From: Cryptomeria japonica
Taxonomy: Eukaryota; Streptophyta; Pinopsida; Cupressales; Cupressaceae
Length of the DNA: 64,000 bases
Reading direction: 5' to 3'
NCBI RefSeq assembly: GCF_030272615.1
Contig: NC_081412.1
Span: 547,740,488 to 547,804,487, forward strand
Position 1 is the stretch's first letter. Every line of letters starts with the position of its first letter. Below are positions 33,632 to 44,844 of this stretch, piece by piece. The notes beneath the pieces were generated by a model. The model did not search any database and had not been told where the DNA came from. It saw only the letters and a list, made by a program, of their open reading frames with translations. Position numbers and translations under genes: made by a program.

Positions 33632-35182
33632 GGGTGAGGGATGGCGAGGGAGGAGGAATAATCTCCTCGTCACCCTGTAGGGGTTTTATATTGAAGAAGA
33701 TTGAAGCGCAGGCTGGCAAGGAGGGAGTTCATTCTCCCCTACCATCCCACAAGGATGAGTTACCTACAACATCATAAAATAAAAAATACACTTTTTGTTA
33801 GGGTTCGCATGCCTATTTTTCCTAAAGACAAAGGTTGCTCATTTGAGAAAACATCAAATCAAGAAAAAACACTAATACTATAAAGCGGAAAATAATCGAA
33901 CCCTAGTCGTTCTCCCCTCCCCAACTCCGAGGAGAGAGAAGGGAGAGTCACTAGGGTTGATGGTTTTCACTTAGGAGGGACTTTACATTCAAAAGAGGGG
34001 TTGAAACCCACAAGATCCAATCCCACGCAATGCAAGATTGGATTCTATATGAGTTTCAAGGGTTGTGATAGCAAGGATACCCTCTTTTGTAAAGAATGTA
34101 GATAGAAAGATTGAACTAGGAATGCATAGAAAGTGAGAAAGATTTGCTTATAAACTGAGTTAGGGATATAGGATGAAGCTGCGGACCTGGAATTAGCAGT
34201 AAAATGTCGAGACGGCGCTGTCCTGCAAATTTGAGCAAAAGTTGACGGGACGATGGCGCCCGCCGTGCACACGGTCCTCCGAAAAATCCGCGAAACGAAG
34301 GGGGATCTGTTCGTCTCTGCACAAGGATTCCAGATCTTCAATTTCAGCCACGTACCTGCAACCTACACACAGAAAAGCGAAGACGATTGGGGGGTTAGGG
34401 ATTAGGGGTTTGCCCTTAGGTCAAACCCCGGTTTTGGAATTAACCAAGAAATGAGAAATGCTGTAAATGTAATGTAAAACAAGTACTAATACCTTGTTGT
34501 AAGGATGTTTGTATCCTTATATGCGAAGGTATAGATGTTGTTGTTTGTTGTATGTTGTATGTTGTAGCATGTAATGTGTTTGTAAGTGATCTCCTCTTCA
34601 ATGGTTGAATCCCTGTCTTGAATGCAACACTTAGCCTTGAATGGAGACTTAGAATGATCAATTGCTTGAAGGAATGCTTGAATGCTTGAATGTTTGAATA
34701 TCATTTCCATGTCTTGTACACATATGTCCTTCCTCCTCAAATGGGAGAGGAAATGTAGTTTATATACTTGCCAATTAGGGTTAAAAGACTGATTTTCCCG
34801 ACCTTAGGCCGACCAAGAAATGTTATTTTCCAAATTGCAAACAAAAAGACCCGAAGTCCCATAGGAGACCGGGCCCAAAAATAGGGCCAGGGACCAGGGC
34901 GCTGGGCGCCATGGTCCTGGGGGACCAGGGCGCCCAGCGCCATGGTCCTGGGGGACCAGGGCGCTGGGCGCCCTGGTCCTGAAGGACCAGGGCACTGGGC
35001 GCTCTGGTCCCACCTCCCGGGACAGCAGGGTGCAAGGAGGATCAGGCAGGGTGCTGGAAAAATGCAGTTTTTGGTGTCATGAGCAAGTTTCGGGGTCTCT
35101 ATTCAGGTTCAGTGTTGCGTCACCATCGTGAAGACCCAAATGCAGTCGAAATTGCAAGTGTCACAATTTTAGGACGCTACAA
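33632..35182 (-). repeat. minus-strand gypsy-type LTR, inner boundary unclear
   Basis: On the minus strand it begins TGTAGCGTCC at 35182, like the LTR at 3508. It then holds GC-rich palindromic repeats, a TATATAAAC box near 34758-34766 and a probable transcribed leader with short repeats (CATTCAAG, ACAACATAC). The downstream end is not defined because no second copy is present, and no target duplication could be matched. A splice-acceptor-like site precedes GTTGCAGGTACGTGG near 34360. Confidence 0.5.
34890..35012 (-). repeat. GC-rich palindromic tandem repeats in LTR U3
   Basis: Four units of about 30 bp are built on GGACCAGGGCGC and its complement GCGCCCTGGTCC, each nearly self-complementary. 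The local GC content is far above the surrounding AT-rich DNA. Frames through it have no domain meaning. Confidence 0.85.
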
Positions 35183-35573
35183 ATACATTAAATCATTAAA
35201 TCATATAAAACCCTAGAATATATCACTATTAAATTAAATCATTTTTTCAAAATAAGTAGCATATAATTTATATAAAATAAAAATAGAATAGATTTATTAT
35301 GAATATGCATCATGGCCTTGGTGGATTGGAATTCATGAGAAGTGTATAGTTAAGGTCGGGAATATATATGTCTACTAGAGCACATCTTACCAACTAGGAA
35401 CTAAGCTTGTGTAGGTTAGAAAATATAATGTGTAATGCACTTTTGTATAAAACACAATGTGTAAAACATATTTCAAATGACTAGTTTGATATCTCAAATG
35501 TTTATTTTATTAAAAAAAAATTGGTCTTGGTTTCAAAACACAATGTGTTGTAAACACAATGTGTTTCAAAAGA
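35183..35573. other. AT-rich spacer
   Basis: No gene is seen. Small repeats of ACACAATGTGT occur near 35450-35570. Confidence 0.5.
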
Positions 35574-35835
35574 TAGTGGGTATTTCAACCTACAACTTCA
35601 CATATACAATGAATTTGAGAAACAAATTAGAAAGTGGATACTTATAAAAGTGTGGGTGATGTCAATAGAAATTTCTAATATGGTATTTGGAACCAAAAAA
35701 AAAAAATAGGGTGAACCTTTAATGCCTTAAATAAATTTAATTAGGTGACTCATATCTCTAAAAGGATTAATACACTTCAAAGACACTAATATATCATTTC
35801 TAAAGGTGGATAACTGGCTCTCCATCAAAGGGTGA
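35574..35835 (+). repeat. direct repeat, right copy (partner 33361-33631)
   Basis: Homologous to 33361-33631, in the same orientation. Confidence 0.85.
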
Positions 35836-38587
35836 TGGACAACAAGTCAATTATTAAGAATGGGTATTTCAACACTAATAATTATTGTCTTGCTTCTATC
35901 TCCATTATGCAGTTGTAAAATACTCTATGGTTTCAACATCAAACATTCCTTCTCAAGCAATATGTTCTAGTAAAAATTGAGATAAAGCTCCACTATTAGA
36001 TTGTGGAGATTCTTTCCCTTGCTAATAAGTTTTATATGTGTTCAAAAGTGCTTGTGACCACTCATTATTTTTTCAAGATAGTGTGACTACTTAAAGATTT
36101 TCTATAGCTTCCTTTATATCAATGAAAGTGAGTTTCATTGATTTGCCTACAAATTATGTTTCTTTAATCTATTGGTTTTGGTCATATCACTTCATCTTGT
36201 GCTTCATTGATTTGCCTATGAATTATGTTTCATGAACCTATTGATCTTTGCCTTATCATTTCATTTCAATATTATTTTTCAATAATTTTCAATGACAAAA
36301 ATTAATGTTTATTAATTTATATTTATATAAAAATGAATCTTGATCATTTCAATATTTTTTAATGTAAGTTTTTTCTTATTTAAATAAGATTTTTCAAATT
36401 TGATATATTAGATAAGTTTACATATTTGAAATGAGTTTTCTATAATTCATAGAACAATTTATGATAATTTTAAATTTAAATTATATATATTTCAATCATC
36501 TTATTATACTTGATAATCAATCATCATAAATTTAAATATCATAATATAAATATTATTGATAAAATATTTTTAAAAAATATCCTTCTTGACATAAATATAA
36601 TCTCAATATAACAAATCTAAAATAAACTGAAAAAATATTTAAAATATATAACTTAAACTATATAAAAGCATGTTATAAATGTAAATTACACAAAAGCATA
36701 AAATCAAAGTATATATATAATATTATTTTTATTGGATGAAGAAGATAAATAATACAAAGATAAATCATATTACAAGGGATGAACAACAAAATGACAATAA
36801 ACATGAAATTTATTGAAGAACAAGAAGTTGTAGCAGTCAAGAATGGAATACTACAGATACAGAATGTAGATATAACCATTCTCAGTAACTTCATAGTAAT
36901 CAGAAAAGTTGTGAATAATATAATCAAGCTTGGTTGGGTACAGACCCCTCACACCCATCAACATGCTTAGTCTATGTTATGACCCATGCTTACTAATCTT
37001 CAATGCATCGCCCAGCATACTCATTTATAGATAAAGAAAACTATACCTAAAAATAAAATATGCACCAAAGCATTTAAGCTCCATATCTTTTTGTAAACTA
37101 TTGTCCATACAAATGAAAAAAAGCCTGGTGGAAAGTAAGATTGTGACCATATTTTCTAGCTAATTACTCCAATCACTACCAGTCACAAGAATACTCTTGT
37201 TTTCTCTTTTATCCGCTCCATATTTCTCACTGATTTACCAAAACAATTTTAGCTGACATAAATTTAAGTCACCCAAAAACAAAATGAAATGGAAAATTTT
37301 AAAACATCTACAGACCAAATAATCTATGGAGTCAACAGCCGCAGCAAAATACCTCATACTAATTCTAAATCTCTCAACTACTGATAACGAATCTGCAACA
37401 AAATTTTACACAGCCAAAAGATTCCAAATTGACATAGCAGCATTCAAAATAGCTTGCCTACTCACCTGATCAAGAGACAAGTTTATTTACAATTTAAAAA
37501 GTCAGCCTGATTTGTTTCATATCCATGAATTTTATGAGGACTGCATCCATCCATCAGGGGAAACTTTCAGCTCTTATTTCCCCTCACTAAAACTGAGAGA
37601 AATCACAACGTTATTTGCATCACATTTGTCACAGGCATTTATAACCCAAAATTCAATTGTCACTATCCAAAAATTTAGTCCTTTCGCTCATGTGTCTCCT
37701 TATATTGGATCTGACCCACCTAATTGTCTCCAAATTTTCACCCACCTATTTCCATCGATTTTTCCTGCCAATCTGTGTATCAATTCAATGTAAAGTAACT
37801 GTCGAGAAGCTACAAAAGTTTATAAAGAACAAACAATTATGAATTCTAAAACTAAAAAATAGTAACAAAGTTTCTTCTTACCATGTCGTGCTGAGATTAT
37901 ATGGAGATTGATCACAGTGAAGAAAACCAATGGAAACATCTCTCTCCCATGTTGTCGCCTTATTACAGACTTCCATGTACTTTCTAGGCTTCGAAGTTAA
38001 GAGGGATACTGAGAAAGTTAATTTAATTAATCCCTAAAACATGAATTTCACACATAATTTTATCTTGCAGGTTTAAAAATAAGAAATTTTAATATTGTAT
38101 AGATTTCTTTTGTTTTCAAACATAGCCTCAAAAGAATTCAAACATGGATATATAAAATACAAAATACACATTCAATTGCTCAAAATCTTACCCCCAGATA
38201 ATGTGTTGGGGAATTATGGCCTTTTGAAACTCATCTATTTTTGAACGCCATGAGCTCGTTACAAACCATGAACATGATATTTTCAATGCCAGTGACTGGA
38301 AGTAGGTTATTGTAACTGTGCAAGTATGATACAGAGATCTTAGTGGCCACTTTCCAGAACATGAAAAAAGAATGAAAATGGAGGGGCGGCTTGAGGGATT
38401 TTGTTGAAATATTTTTGAAATATTTTAGGCGGGAGAAAAATTAAAATTCAAACTGTCATTTCATCTATTTTCCTACCCTACGTTTGTAACCAGAGGCATT
38501 TCAAATTTTTGGACAGACATAGCAACAAACTGTAGTTGTGCCTATGACTGTGACCGGGAGAGCTACTGGAAAATGTTGACCATGTGC
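35836..38587. other. AT-rich DNA, no gene recognised
   Basis: Extremely AT-rich at 36240-36740. Frames of up to 93 codons (for example 37512-37793) show no recognisable domain or conserved second copy. The stretch ends at the AAAT duplication of element 2 (38588-38591). Confidence 0.5.
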
Positions 38588-38591
38588 AAAT

Positions 38592-38626
38592 GGGTAAGTG
38601 CACCAAGATGGTGGATAGAAAAGTGG
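38592..38626 (+). repeat. left terminal inverted repeat of DNA transposon 2
   Basis: GGGTAAGTGCACCAAGATGG, then TGGATAGAAAAGTGGC. It matches the right end of DNA transposon 1 (17053-17091, inverted). Confidence 0.88.
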
Positions 38627-38649
38627 CTACATGCAAAAAAAAACAAAAT

Positions 38650-38785
38650 TCATAACCCGTGCATGTTCTGGAAATTCAAAAATGGGCTAGGCTTGGCAAA
38701 AACAATTAAAAAAACAAAAAGTTCCTCAAAACCCGTACGGGTTTTGAGAAATTTTTGGCCTTAGTTCTACATAACTCGTATGGGT
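38650..38785 (+). repeat. subterminal ACCCGTACGGGT repeats, terminal cluster
   Basis: Copies occur near 38653 (AACCCGTGCATGTT), 38728 (AAAACCCGTACGGGTTTT) and 38769 (CATAACTCGTATGGGTTATG). Each is palindromic around CGTACG and lies within 200 bp of the terminus. Confidence 0.85.
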
Positions 38786-38814
38786 TATGTAGAACTAGGA
38801 ACAAAATAGGAAGT

Positions 38815-38885
38815 GGAGAGAGAGAGAGAGAGGGGGGGGAGAAAGAGAAGGGAGAGAGGGTGAGAATAGGATTAAGAGGAAGAGA

Positions 38886-38973
<88 letters not shown>

Positions 38974-39135
38974 ATAGGGGGTAGGAATAGAGGGAATAGG
39001 ATAAGGAGAGGGGGAGGGAGAGAGATTTAGAGATGGAAAGAGAAGGGGATAGGAAGAGAGAGAGAGAGAGAGAGAGAGATTAGGAAAAGGAGAGGGGGAG
39101 AGGGAGAGGGAGAGGGAGAGAGGTAGACTGGGAAA

Positions 39136-39212
<77 letters not shown>

Positions 39213-39349
39213 GGGAATAGGAAGAGGGAGAGAATAGGACAAGGAGAGGGGGAGAGAGGGAGATTGGGAAAAGGAGAGAGAGACAAACAGACACACACAC
39301 ACAGAGAATAGGAGATAGGAAGAGGGAGAGAATGGGATGAGGAGAGGGA

Positions 39350-39410
<61 letters not shown>

Positions 39411-39725
39411 TTAGGAGAGAGGGAGAGGGAGGGCAAAGATGGGGAGAATATGAGAGAGGGAGAGAATAGGGTAAGGAGAGGGGGGAGGGAGATTGGGAAA
39501 AGGAGAGGGGAGAGGGAGAGAGGGAGATTGGAAGAGAGAGAGAGAGATAGAGAGATAGACACAGAGAGATAGAGAGAGACAGACAGATAGAGACAGAGAG
39601 AGGGGGGGAGGAGGAGAGAGAATAGGATAATATAACGAGAGAGGGGGGAGAGGGAGAGGGATGGGGAGAGAAAAAGAGAGAAGGGGGAGAGGGTGAGAAT
39701 AGGATAGGATAACAAGAGAGAGAGA

Positions 39726-39770
<45 letters not shown>

Positions 39771-39960
39771 AGAGGAGGATAGGGTGAGAAACATGAGGTA
39801 GAGAGAGAATGAGAAGGAGAAAAGGGTGAGAGACTCGGCTTAGAGAGAAGTGTGAGGGGGAGAGATATGAGATATAACTCAAGGAGGATAATTAGGGATG
39901 AGAATAGATAGAGACGGTGATGGGGGAAGGAAGATGAGAGAGAGAGGAAAAGAAGAGAGA
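38815..39960 (+). repeat. GA-rich complex microsatellite inside DNA transposon 2
   Basis: GAGAGA blocks are separated by repeated words such as AATAGGATAAGGAGAGGGG and GATTGGGAAAAGGAGAG. Minus-strand frames of up to 336 codons are Ser/Leu/Pro repeats without domain meaning. The tract occupies the same relative place as the CT tract of DNA transposon 1. Confidence 0.92.
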
Positions 39961-40115
39961 CATGCATGCATACAAACATATATACATATATCTATATAAA
40001 TATATGTATATATAACTATAGATATGCATATATACATACATAAACACGTATTATATATGTATGTCTATACATATGTGTAGTATATGCTAAGTTTACAAGC
40101 ATACATTGTTATGTC

Positions 40116-40275
40116 TTCATAACCCGTACGAGTTTTGTGAAACACAAAATAATTGTTTTAGTTCTACATAACCCATAGAACTATGAATAATAGTTTTAGT
40201 TTTACACAACTTGTACGGGTTATGTAGAAATGTGAATAGTACTTTTTGTTTTTCAAAACCCATGAGGGTTTTGGC
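40116..40275 (-). repeat. subterminal ACCCGTACGGGT repeats, inner cluster
   Basis: Copies occur near 40119 (ATAACCCGTACGAGTT), 40169 (ATAACCCATAGAACTA), 40208 (CAACTTGTACGGGTTATG) and 40256 (AAAACCCATGAGGGTTTT). These match the terminal cluster at 38650-38785. The surrounding 90-codon minus frame is not a gene: it overlaps the repeats and is homologous to noncoding DNA of transposon 1. Confidence 0.8.
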
Positions 40276-40480
40276 TTGGTAAGAGCGTTGGAAAACAACC
40301 TTAAGGCTTGCAAGCCTATTTTCCCCCCATTTTTGTCCCTTTACACATTTTTTCATCTTCCAGCATGATTTCTTGACTTCGTCGTCATCAGGTTTACAAA
40401 TGATCAAGTGGGTATCTCTAAAATTACCACCATAATGTCACACTTCTTCTCAGTTTTCTGACCATATAAATATTTCTATT

Positions 40481-41994
40481 CGATGTAGAGCCAGGAAACA
40501 AACTAGGTGAAAACCTTCTCTCACCCACAACTACTATGTACAAAACAAGTTATTTTGTTTGTTGAAGGTATGAACAACATACCTACCAAATTCTCAGCTC
40601 ACACAACAATTTGTGTGACCGGATCCATACCAGTTGAGTCTCTTCCAGTACCCGTATGATGAAAACACTCTACCCTTGTGTGAATGGCAGACAATCTTCT
40701 AGTACCGGTGAGATGGAAACCTATTGTATTTTTTCTATTGGTGGTCCAACCAATAAAAAACACCCATAAGATCTATCTATCATATGTTTTAGGGAATACT
40801 TGTCTCACAACTGTCCTATTGTATAGTAGCCCTACCGATTGAGTTTTCCAAACACAACTTTAAAAACTTCCAAAGGACCATATAAACTAAATGTAGATTC
40901 GGATACCCTTTATCTAGTTACACAATCCCCCAAAGGCTTAGACTCTAACCACAAGTTGAAAGGTTTGTACCCTTACTGTCCTTCTAGACCTAATTAAGCC
41001 AATTAGGCTTAATTTACAAAGCAAGTACCCCTTGTATTAGTCCCCAACTAAACCAACACTTCTTCAAGGTGGGGTAAGGTGTCAAACCACCAAATCCAAG
41101 GTTTCAAGACGTGATCCCATCTTCTTTATCTCCTGCAAGTGATTTCCACTTCTACTATTCAAGCGATCACATAGAGATGCCTGCCTAGGGTCAATTCAAT
41201 ATCTTAGGGCTTGGATCCTCCCTACAAACCAACACCAAAATATTATGATACAATGGCCCTTATAAAATTTTCCCACAGGTTTTTACAATGAAACCCTAAG
41301 TACCGGCAAGGTTTGTGACCAGTTTGGTTAGATTTGGATGGATCCCTACAACTCGATTGTTATAAAACCTCAAACTTAATTAAAATGAAAGGTAAGAGAC
41401 TTCCTTTACTCATCCAATTGGTTTCAAATATCCACCAATTCGTACTGATCAGAAATGAACAGCAAAAACACAGAATTTCAGAAAACTCAAAGTATATTGT
41501 ATTGCTCCAAACTCCAAAACATCATCAAATTTCATCAACTTCAACAAATATGCCAAAAAACACCTGGAATCGATCCAAGTGGGCCTAATATATCCTCCCT
41601 AATGGTTTCCAACCACTTTTCAAACTTTGGAACCATTGGAGGATTAGTTATCCCTTTTTACAACATTTTGCAATGACAACAAAAGTTGTCAACTTGCACT
41701 TTTCAAATTTGGCGACTCCAAGGTGTATTCAAACTATTCCAAGGATTGGTCTGATGTTTCTAGGACCAATATTTATTTGCCTGACTCGTGCCTAGACTCC
41801 TACTGATCCACATGGTCATTTATCCATGGTGTCTTATAAAATGCAACCATGACAATGCCTTACGTCAATTGGGTCTTATTGACTCACAAAACTATCAACC
41901 AATTACAGATGATCATTTTCACCTCATGGGTGATATTAGTCTCTTTTAGACTTCATTTGTGTCTTCATTTGTGTCTTTGGGTACTCCTGCACCA
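40481..41994 (-). repeat. 3' LTR of the gypsy element
   Basis: On the plus strand it runs from CGATGTAGAGCC to CCTGCACCA. The outermost base is C where the partner LTR has T, so one terminus has mutated. It is homologous over its length to 54752-56300. Confidence 0.93.
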
Positions 41995-42614
41995 TACTCC
42001 TCTGGCGATTGAATCTCAAGTCCACTTGAGATGAGTTCCTGCAATGTAGTCCCATGTTTCTTCATCTAGTCTTCATCCGTCCATACTGCATCTTCCTCAG
42101 GGAGTCCTTGTCACTTGACAAGGTATTATTTGTAGACCTTATTTCTAGTTTTCATCACAATCTTGGTGTCCAATATCATTTAAGTTTGGGTGCCCCTTGA
42201 CTTGGAAAGTCTTTCAGTATGTCTGCATCATCCTCCACTAGAAATGTACCATCTTCTTGCACTGTACCTTTTAATAGCGTCAGATCTGCAACATTAAAGA
42301 TTGGGTATATACCTATATCTGAAGGTAATTGGATTTCATATGCATTGTTCCCAAAATTCTTGAGTATTGGACAAGCTCCAACCTTTCTCATAATGAGCTT
42401 TTTGTGTTTCCCTTAAGGCAATCTCTCCTTTTTCAAATTGGCCCATACAGTGTCTCCAACTTGGAACTGCACGTCTCTCTTTCTTCTATCAGCCTGCTCC
42501 TTATAATTCTATGTACTTCTTTGCAATTGCATCCTGACTTGGTCATGAATCTCCTTTATGCCTTTAGCAAATTCTTCTCTACAAGCACTGATATGTTTAG
42601 TTGAGGGTAGAATT
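41995..42614 (-). pseudogene. gypsy integrase C-terminus and chromodomain-like tail
   Basis: Reading down from 42614, ACREEFAKGIKEIHDQVR and QVGDTVWANLKKERLP are the usual integrase C-terminal words. A segment with YEIQLPSDIGIYPIFNVADL follows (42176-42391). After a stop comes a chromodomain-like tail (ILDTKIVMKTRNKVYK..., GLPEEDAVWTDED, TLQELISSGLE) carrying at least three stops, one at an expected Trp codon. Chromodomains in such elements are thought to guide insertion into heterochromatin. The coding remnant ends next to the LTR. Confidence 0.8.
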
Positions 42615-43365
42615 TGTTGGCATTGCACACTCCAATGAGAATTGTAGATGATTGAAGGTATTGTCATTGATGGCAACCTTGCAATCCTATGGCACCGGCA
42701 AACACCGGCAGTGATAAAGATGATTATCGGCACCCCAACCGGCAGGATTTTAATTATTGCATATTGTATTTAATTGTAATATCTTTTTGTAAGCCGACAA
42801 GGCATATTATAATAAGACTCATATATAAGTATGAGATCTTGTAGATCATTTAAAATGTGGACATGGGAAGATTATTGCAGAAGTAATATGTGAATATTAA
42901 GGCAGATTTTAGAGTAAGGTTTATGGTTGTTGTATGAGCTTAAATTGGTGTTGAACCTGGCATAGAAGATGCTAAACTAAAGCAGTACATTATATTGGAT
43001 TTCCATAATCCATTTTTGTAAGTCAGTGAGACTTCCTTTTGTAATTAAGCAGTGAGCTTTAGGCAGTTGGCCTTCCTGCATGTGCAGGCCCCTATTGTAA
43101 GTAATATCCATTCATTGGCTAGTGAGTGAATATTGTGGGTCACAAATCCCACCGAAGTTTTTCCCACACTGGGTTTCCTCGTTAAAAATCTTGTGTTATT
43201 GCGTGCTTTCTATGTTGTGTTTATTGTTCATATTTACTGCATTAATTCTTGCTTACCGGTACCTGTTTTGGAATGCAATTTATTTAATAAGGTCAGAAAA
43301 TCTATAAACCGGTTAGATACTGATTCAACCCCCCCCCCCTCTCAGTATCTTTGGGAATCCTAACA
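42615..43365 (+). repeat. 5' LTR of element B
   Basis: It starts TGTTGGCATTGCACACTCC and ends GGGAATCCTAACA, with the C-tract signature at 43329-43339. It is of the same family as the solo LTR at 10724-11524. Confidence 0.93.
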
Positions 43366-43380
43366 ATTGGTATCAGAGTC
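43366..43380 (+). other. primer binding site of element B
   Basis: ATTGGTATCAGAGTC matches the complement of the initiator methionine tRNA 3' end closely and lies directly after the LTR. Confidence 0.85.
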
Positions 43381-43409
43381 TAGTCCTCTATTTTAAAAAG
43401 CCTAACATC

Positions 43410-44541
43410 TTGAGGGAGATTCTAACACCGGTACAGATGGATAACTTGAGAAAGCAATTGGAAATAGCTCTTGCAAATTATGATGCAGAAAAGTTGAAGA
43501 ATATCAAACTTGAAAATGATCTGAAGGCTGCACAGGAAATCATTCAAGGACTTCAAGAGAATATTACTATTGCTAGAAACAAAATAAGAGAACTTCATGA
43601 GAAGATACATAATGATGATGTAGAAAAGTAAACTCTTAATGATCTTGTAAGAAAGATGAAGCAAGAAAACATGACCTTGAGGAATGAGATGCAAGATATG
43701 ACTATGATATTTTGTAAAGACACTAAAGACAGAAAGAAGAATGAAGATGACTTGAATAGAAGAATCAATGATGTTGGAACTAAAAATCTAAGACTTAGTC
43801 ATGATAATGATATGTTGAAGACAAATACTTAGAACATGATAAAACTAAACTCATGAGACAGAAGGATTTCTTGGAAAATGAGTTGGCTACTACAAATCAA
43901 CACAAAGAGAAATTCAAGAAAAGTTTAGAAGAACTTGATGATATGCTAAAAAATCAAAACCTAATGGAGATACTAATGGACTTGGCTTTGAAGTTGGTGA
44001 AAGCTCTGGTACTGCAAACAATCATGATCACAGTAAACCGGTAAGACAACCTAATGACTACAAATTTAATGGGACATGCTTTAACTGCAACAAGTATGGT
44101 CATAGAGAAAATCAGTGTAGATCTAGAAACTACCAGAACACTAATGCACCCACCGATCAATGTTCAAAATGCAACAAAATTGGTCATAGTTCAGAAAACT
44201 ACATAATGAATGTAAGATGTTATGTTTGTGGAAGATTTGGAGACTTATCTAATCAATACAAAACACATACCAACATAGGATATAGAAAGGCTATTCAGAA
44301 AAACAATGTGACTTGTTATGCCTGTAACAAGATTGGACATATTGCAAAATTTTGTAGAAGTAAGGCATCACCAGAAAATAATAAAGCACCCAGTTTGAAA
44401 GGTAAAGAGAAGGTTGAAGAGGTAAAGCAATCATTTTCAAAACAATCGATTAGAAAGAGAGATCAGAATGTTGATGAGACTATTCCTTCACTGGTAGAAC
44501 AGAGTATCACTCCACTGGCAGGAGATTCTTCATCTAATTGA
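43410..44541 (+). pseudogene. gag-like protein of element B: coiled coil plus four zinc knuckles
   Basis: The N-terminal part (43410-43631) is helical (LRKQLEIALANYDAEKLKN) and corresponds to the element A copy. The frame then shifts (43853, then 44206), with stops at 43629 and 43830. Of four knuckle positions two are intact, CFNCNKYGHRENQC (about 44078) and CYACNKIGHIAKFC (about 44314). The second has Tyr in place of the last Cys. The third has Asp for His and Tyr for Cys (CYVCGRFGDLSNQY). The tail is Lys/Ser-rich. An RNA-packaging role is expected from the knuckles; no capsid fold can be claimed from sequence alone. Confidence 0.78.
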
Positions 44542-44844
44542 AAAGAAACCCTTTGGGGGTATGGCAACTAATTGAAAATCATGCTAGTTTACCCTCAGTT
44601 GATGGTAAGAAGATGAATTGCTTCTTTATCGGTAGATGTGTTAAGTTTCACTTAACCAATAGGCATTTATTGTGGTAGTTGAGGGAAAAGACATTATAAA
44701 GCAAGTGTTTTTCACTCTTTTTCACTCACGGAGCATTCAAATTTCCTAAGAGTGCAAAAAACCCAAGCGAAGGCATCCACAGCAAGAAGTGAATAAAAAA
44801 TATTTCAAGCATCCAAACCTAAAGGCAGGTTAAGGTATTTATCA
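44542..44844. other. spacer between the two ORFs of element B
   Basis: There is no open frame of note. It sits where the element A spacer lies and may hold leader sequence for the second ORF. Confidence 0.55.

Noticed and set aside
34385-34415. Telomere-like GGGTTAGGGATTAGGGG; similar GTTAGGGTTAG words near 19360-19620
   Set aside because: Too short and irregular for a telomere tract; they occur inside an LTR and a satellite.
34804-35035. Frames of about 70 codons through the GC-rich repeats
   Set aside because: Produced by tandem GC-rich palindromes in an LTR; no conserved protein.
37512-37793. 93-codon frame in AT-rich DNA
   Set aside because: No recognisable domain; overlaps another frame of similar length; expected by chance in a 64-kb window.
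38872-39979. Minus-strand frames of up to 336 codons
   Set aside because: Low-complexity Ser/Leu/Pro translation of a GA tract; no domain and the same text in overlapping frames.
40117-40407. 96-codon minus-strand frame
   Set aside because: Lies in the subterminal region of DNA transposon 2, covers the ACCCGTACGGGT repeats, and its homologue in transposon 1 (about 5800-5960) is not open.
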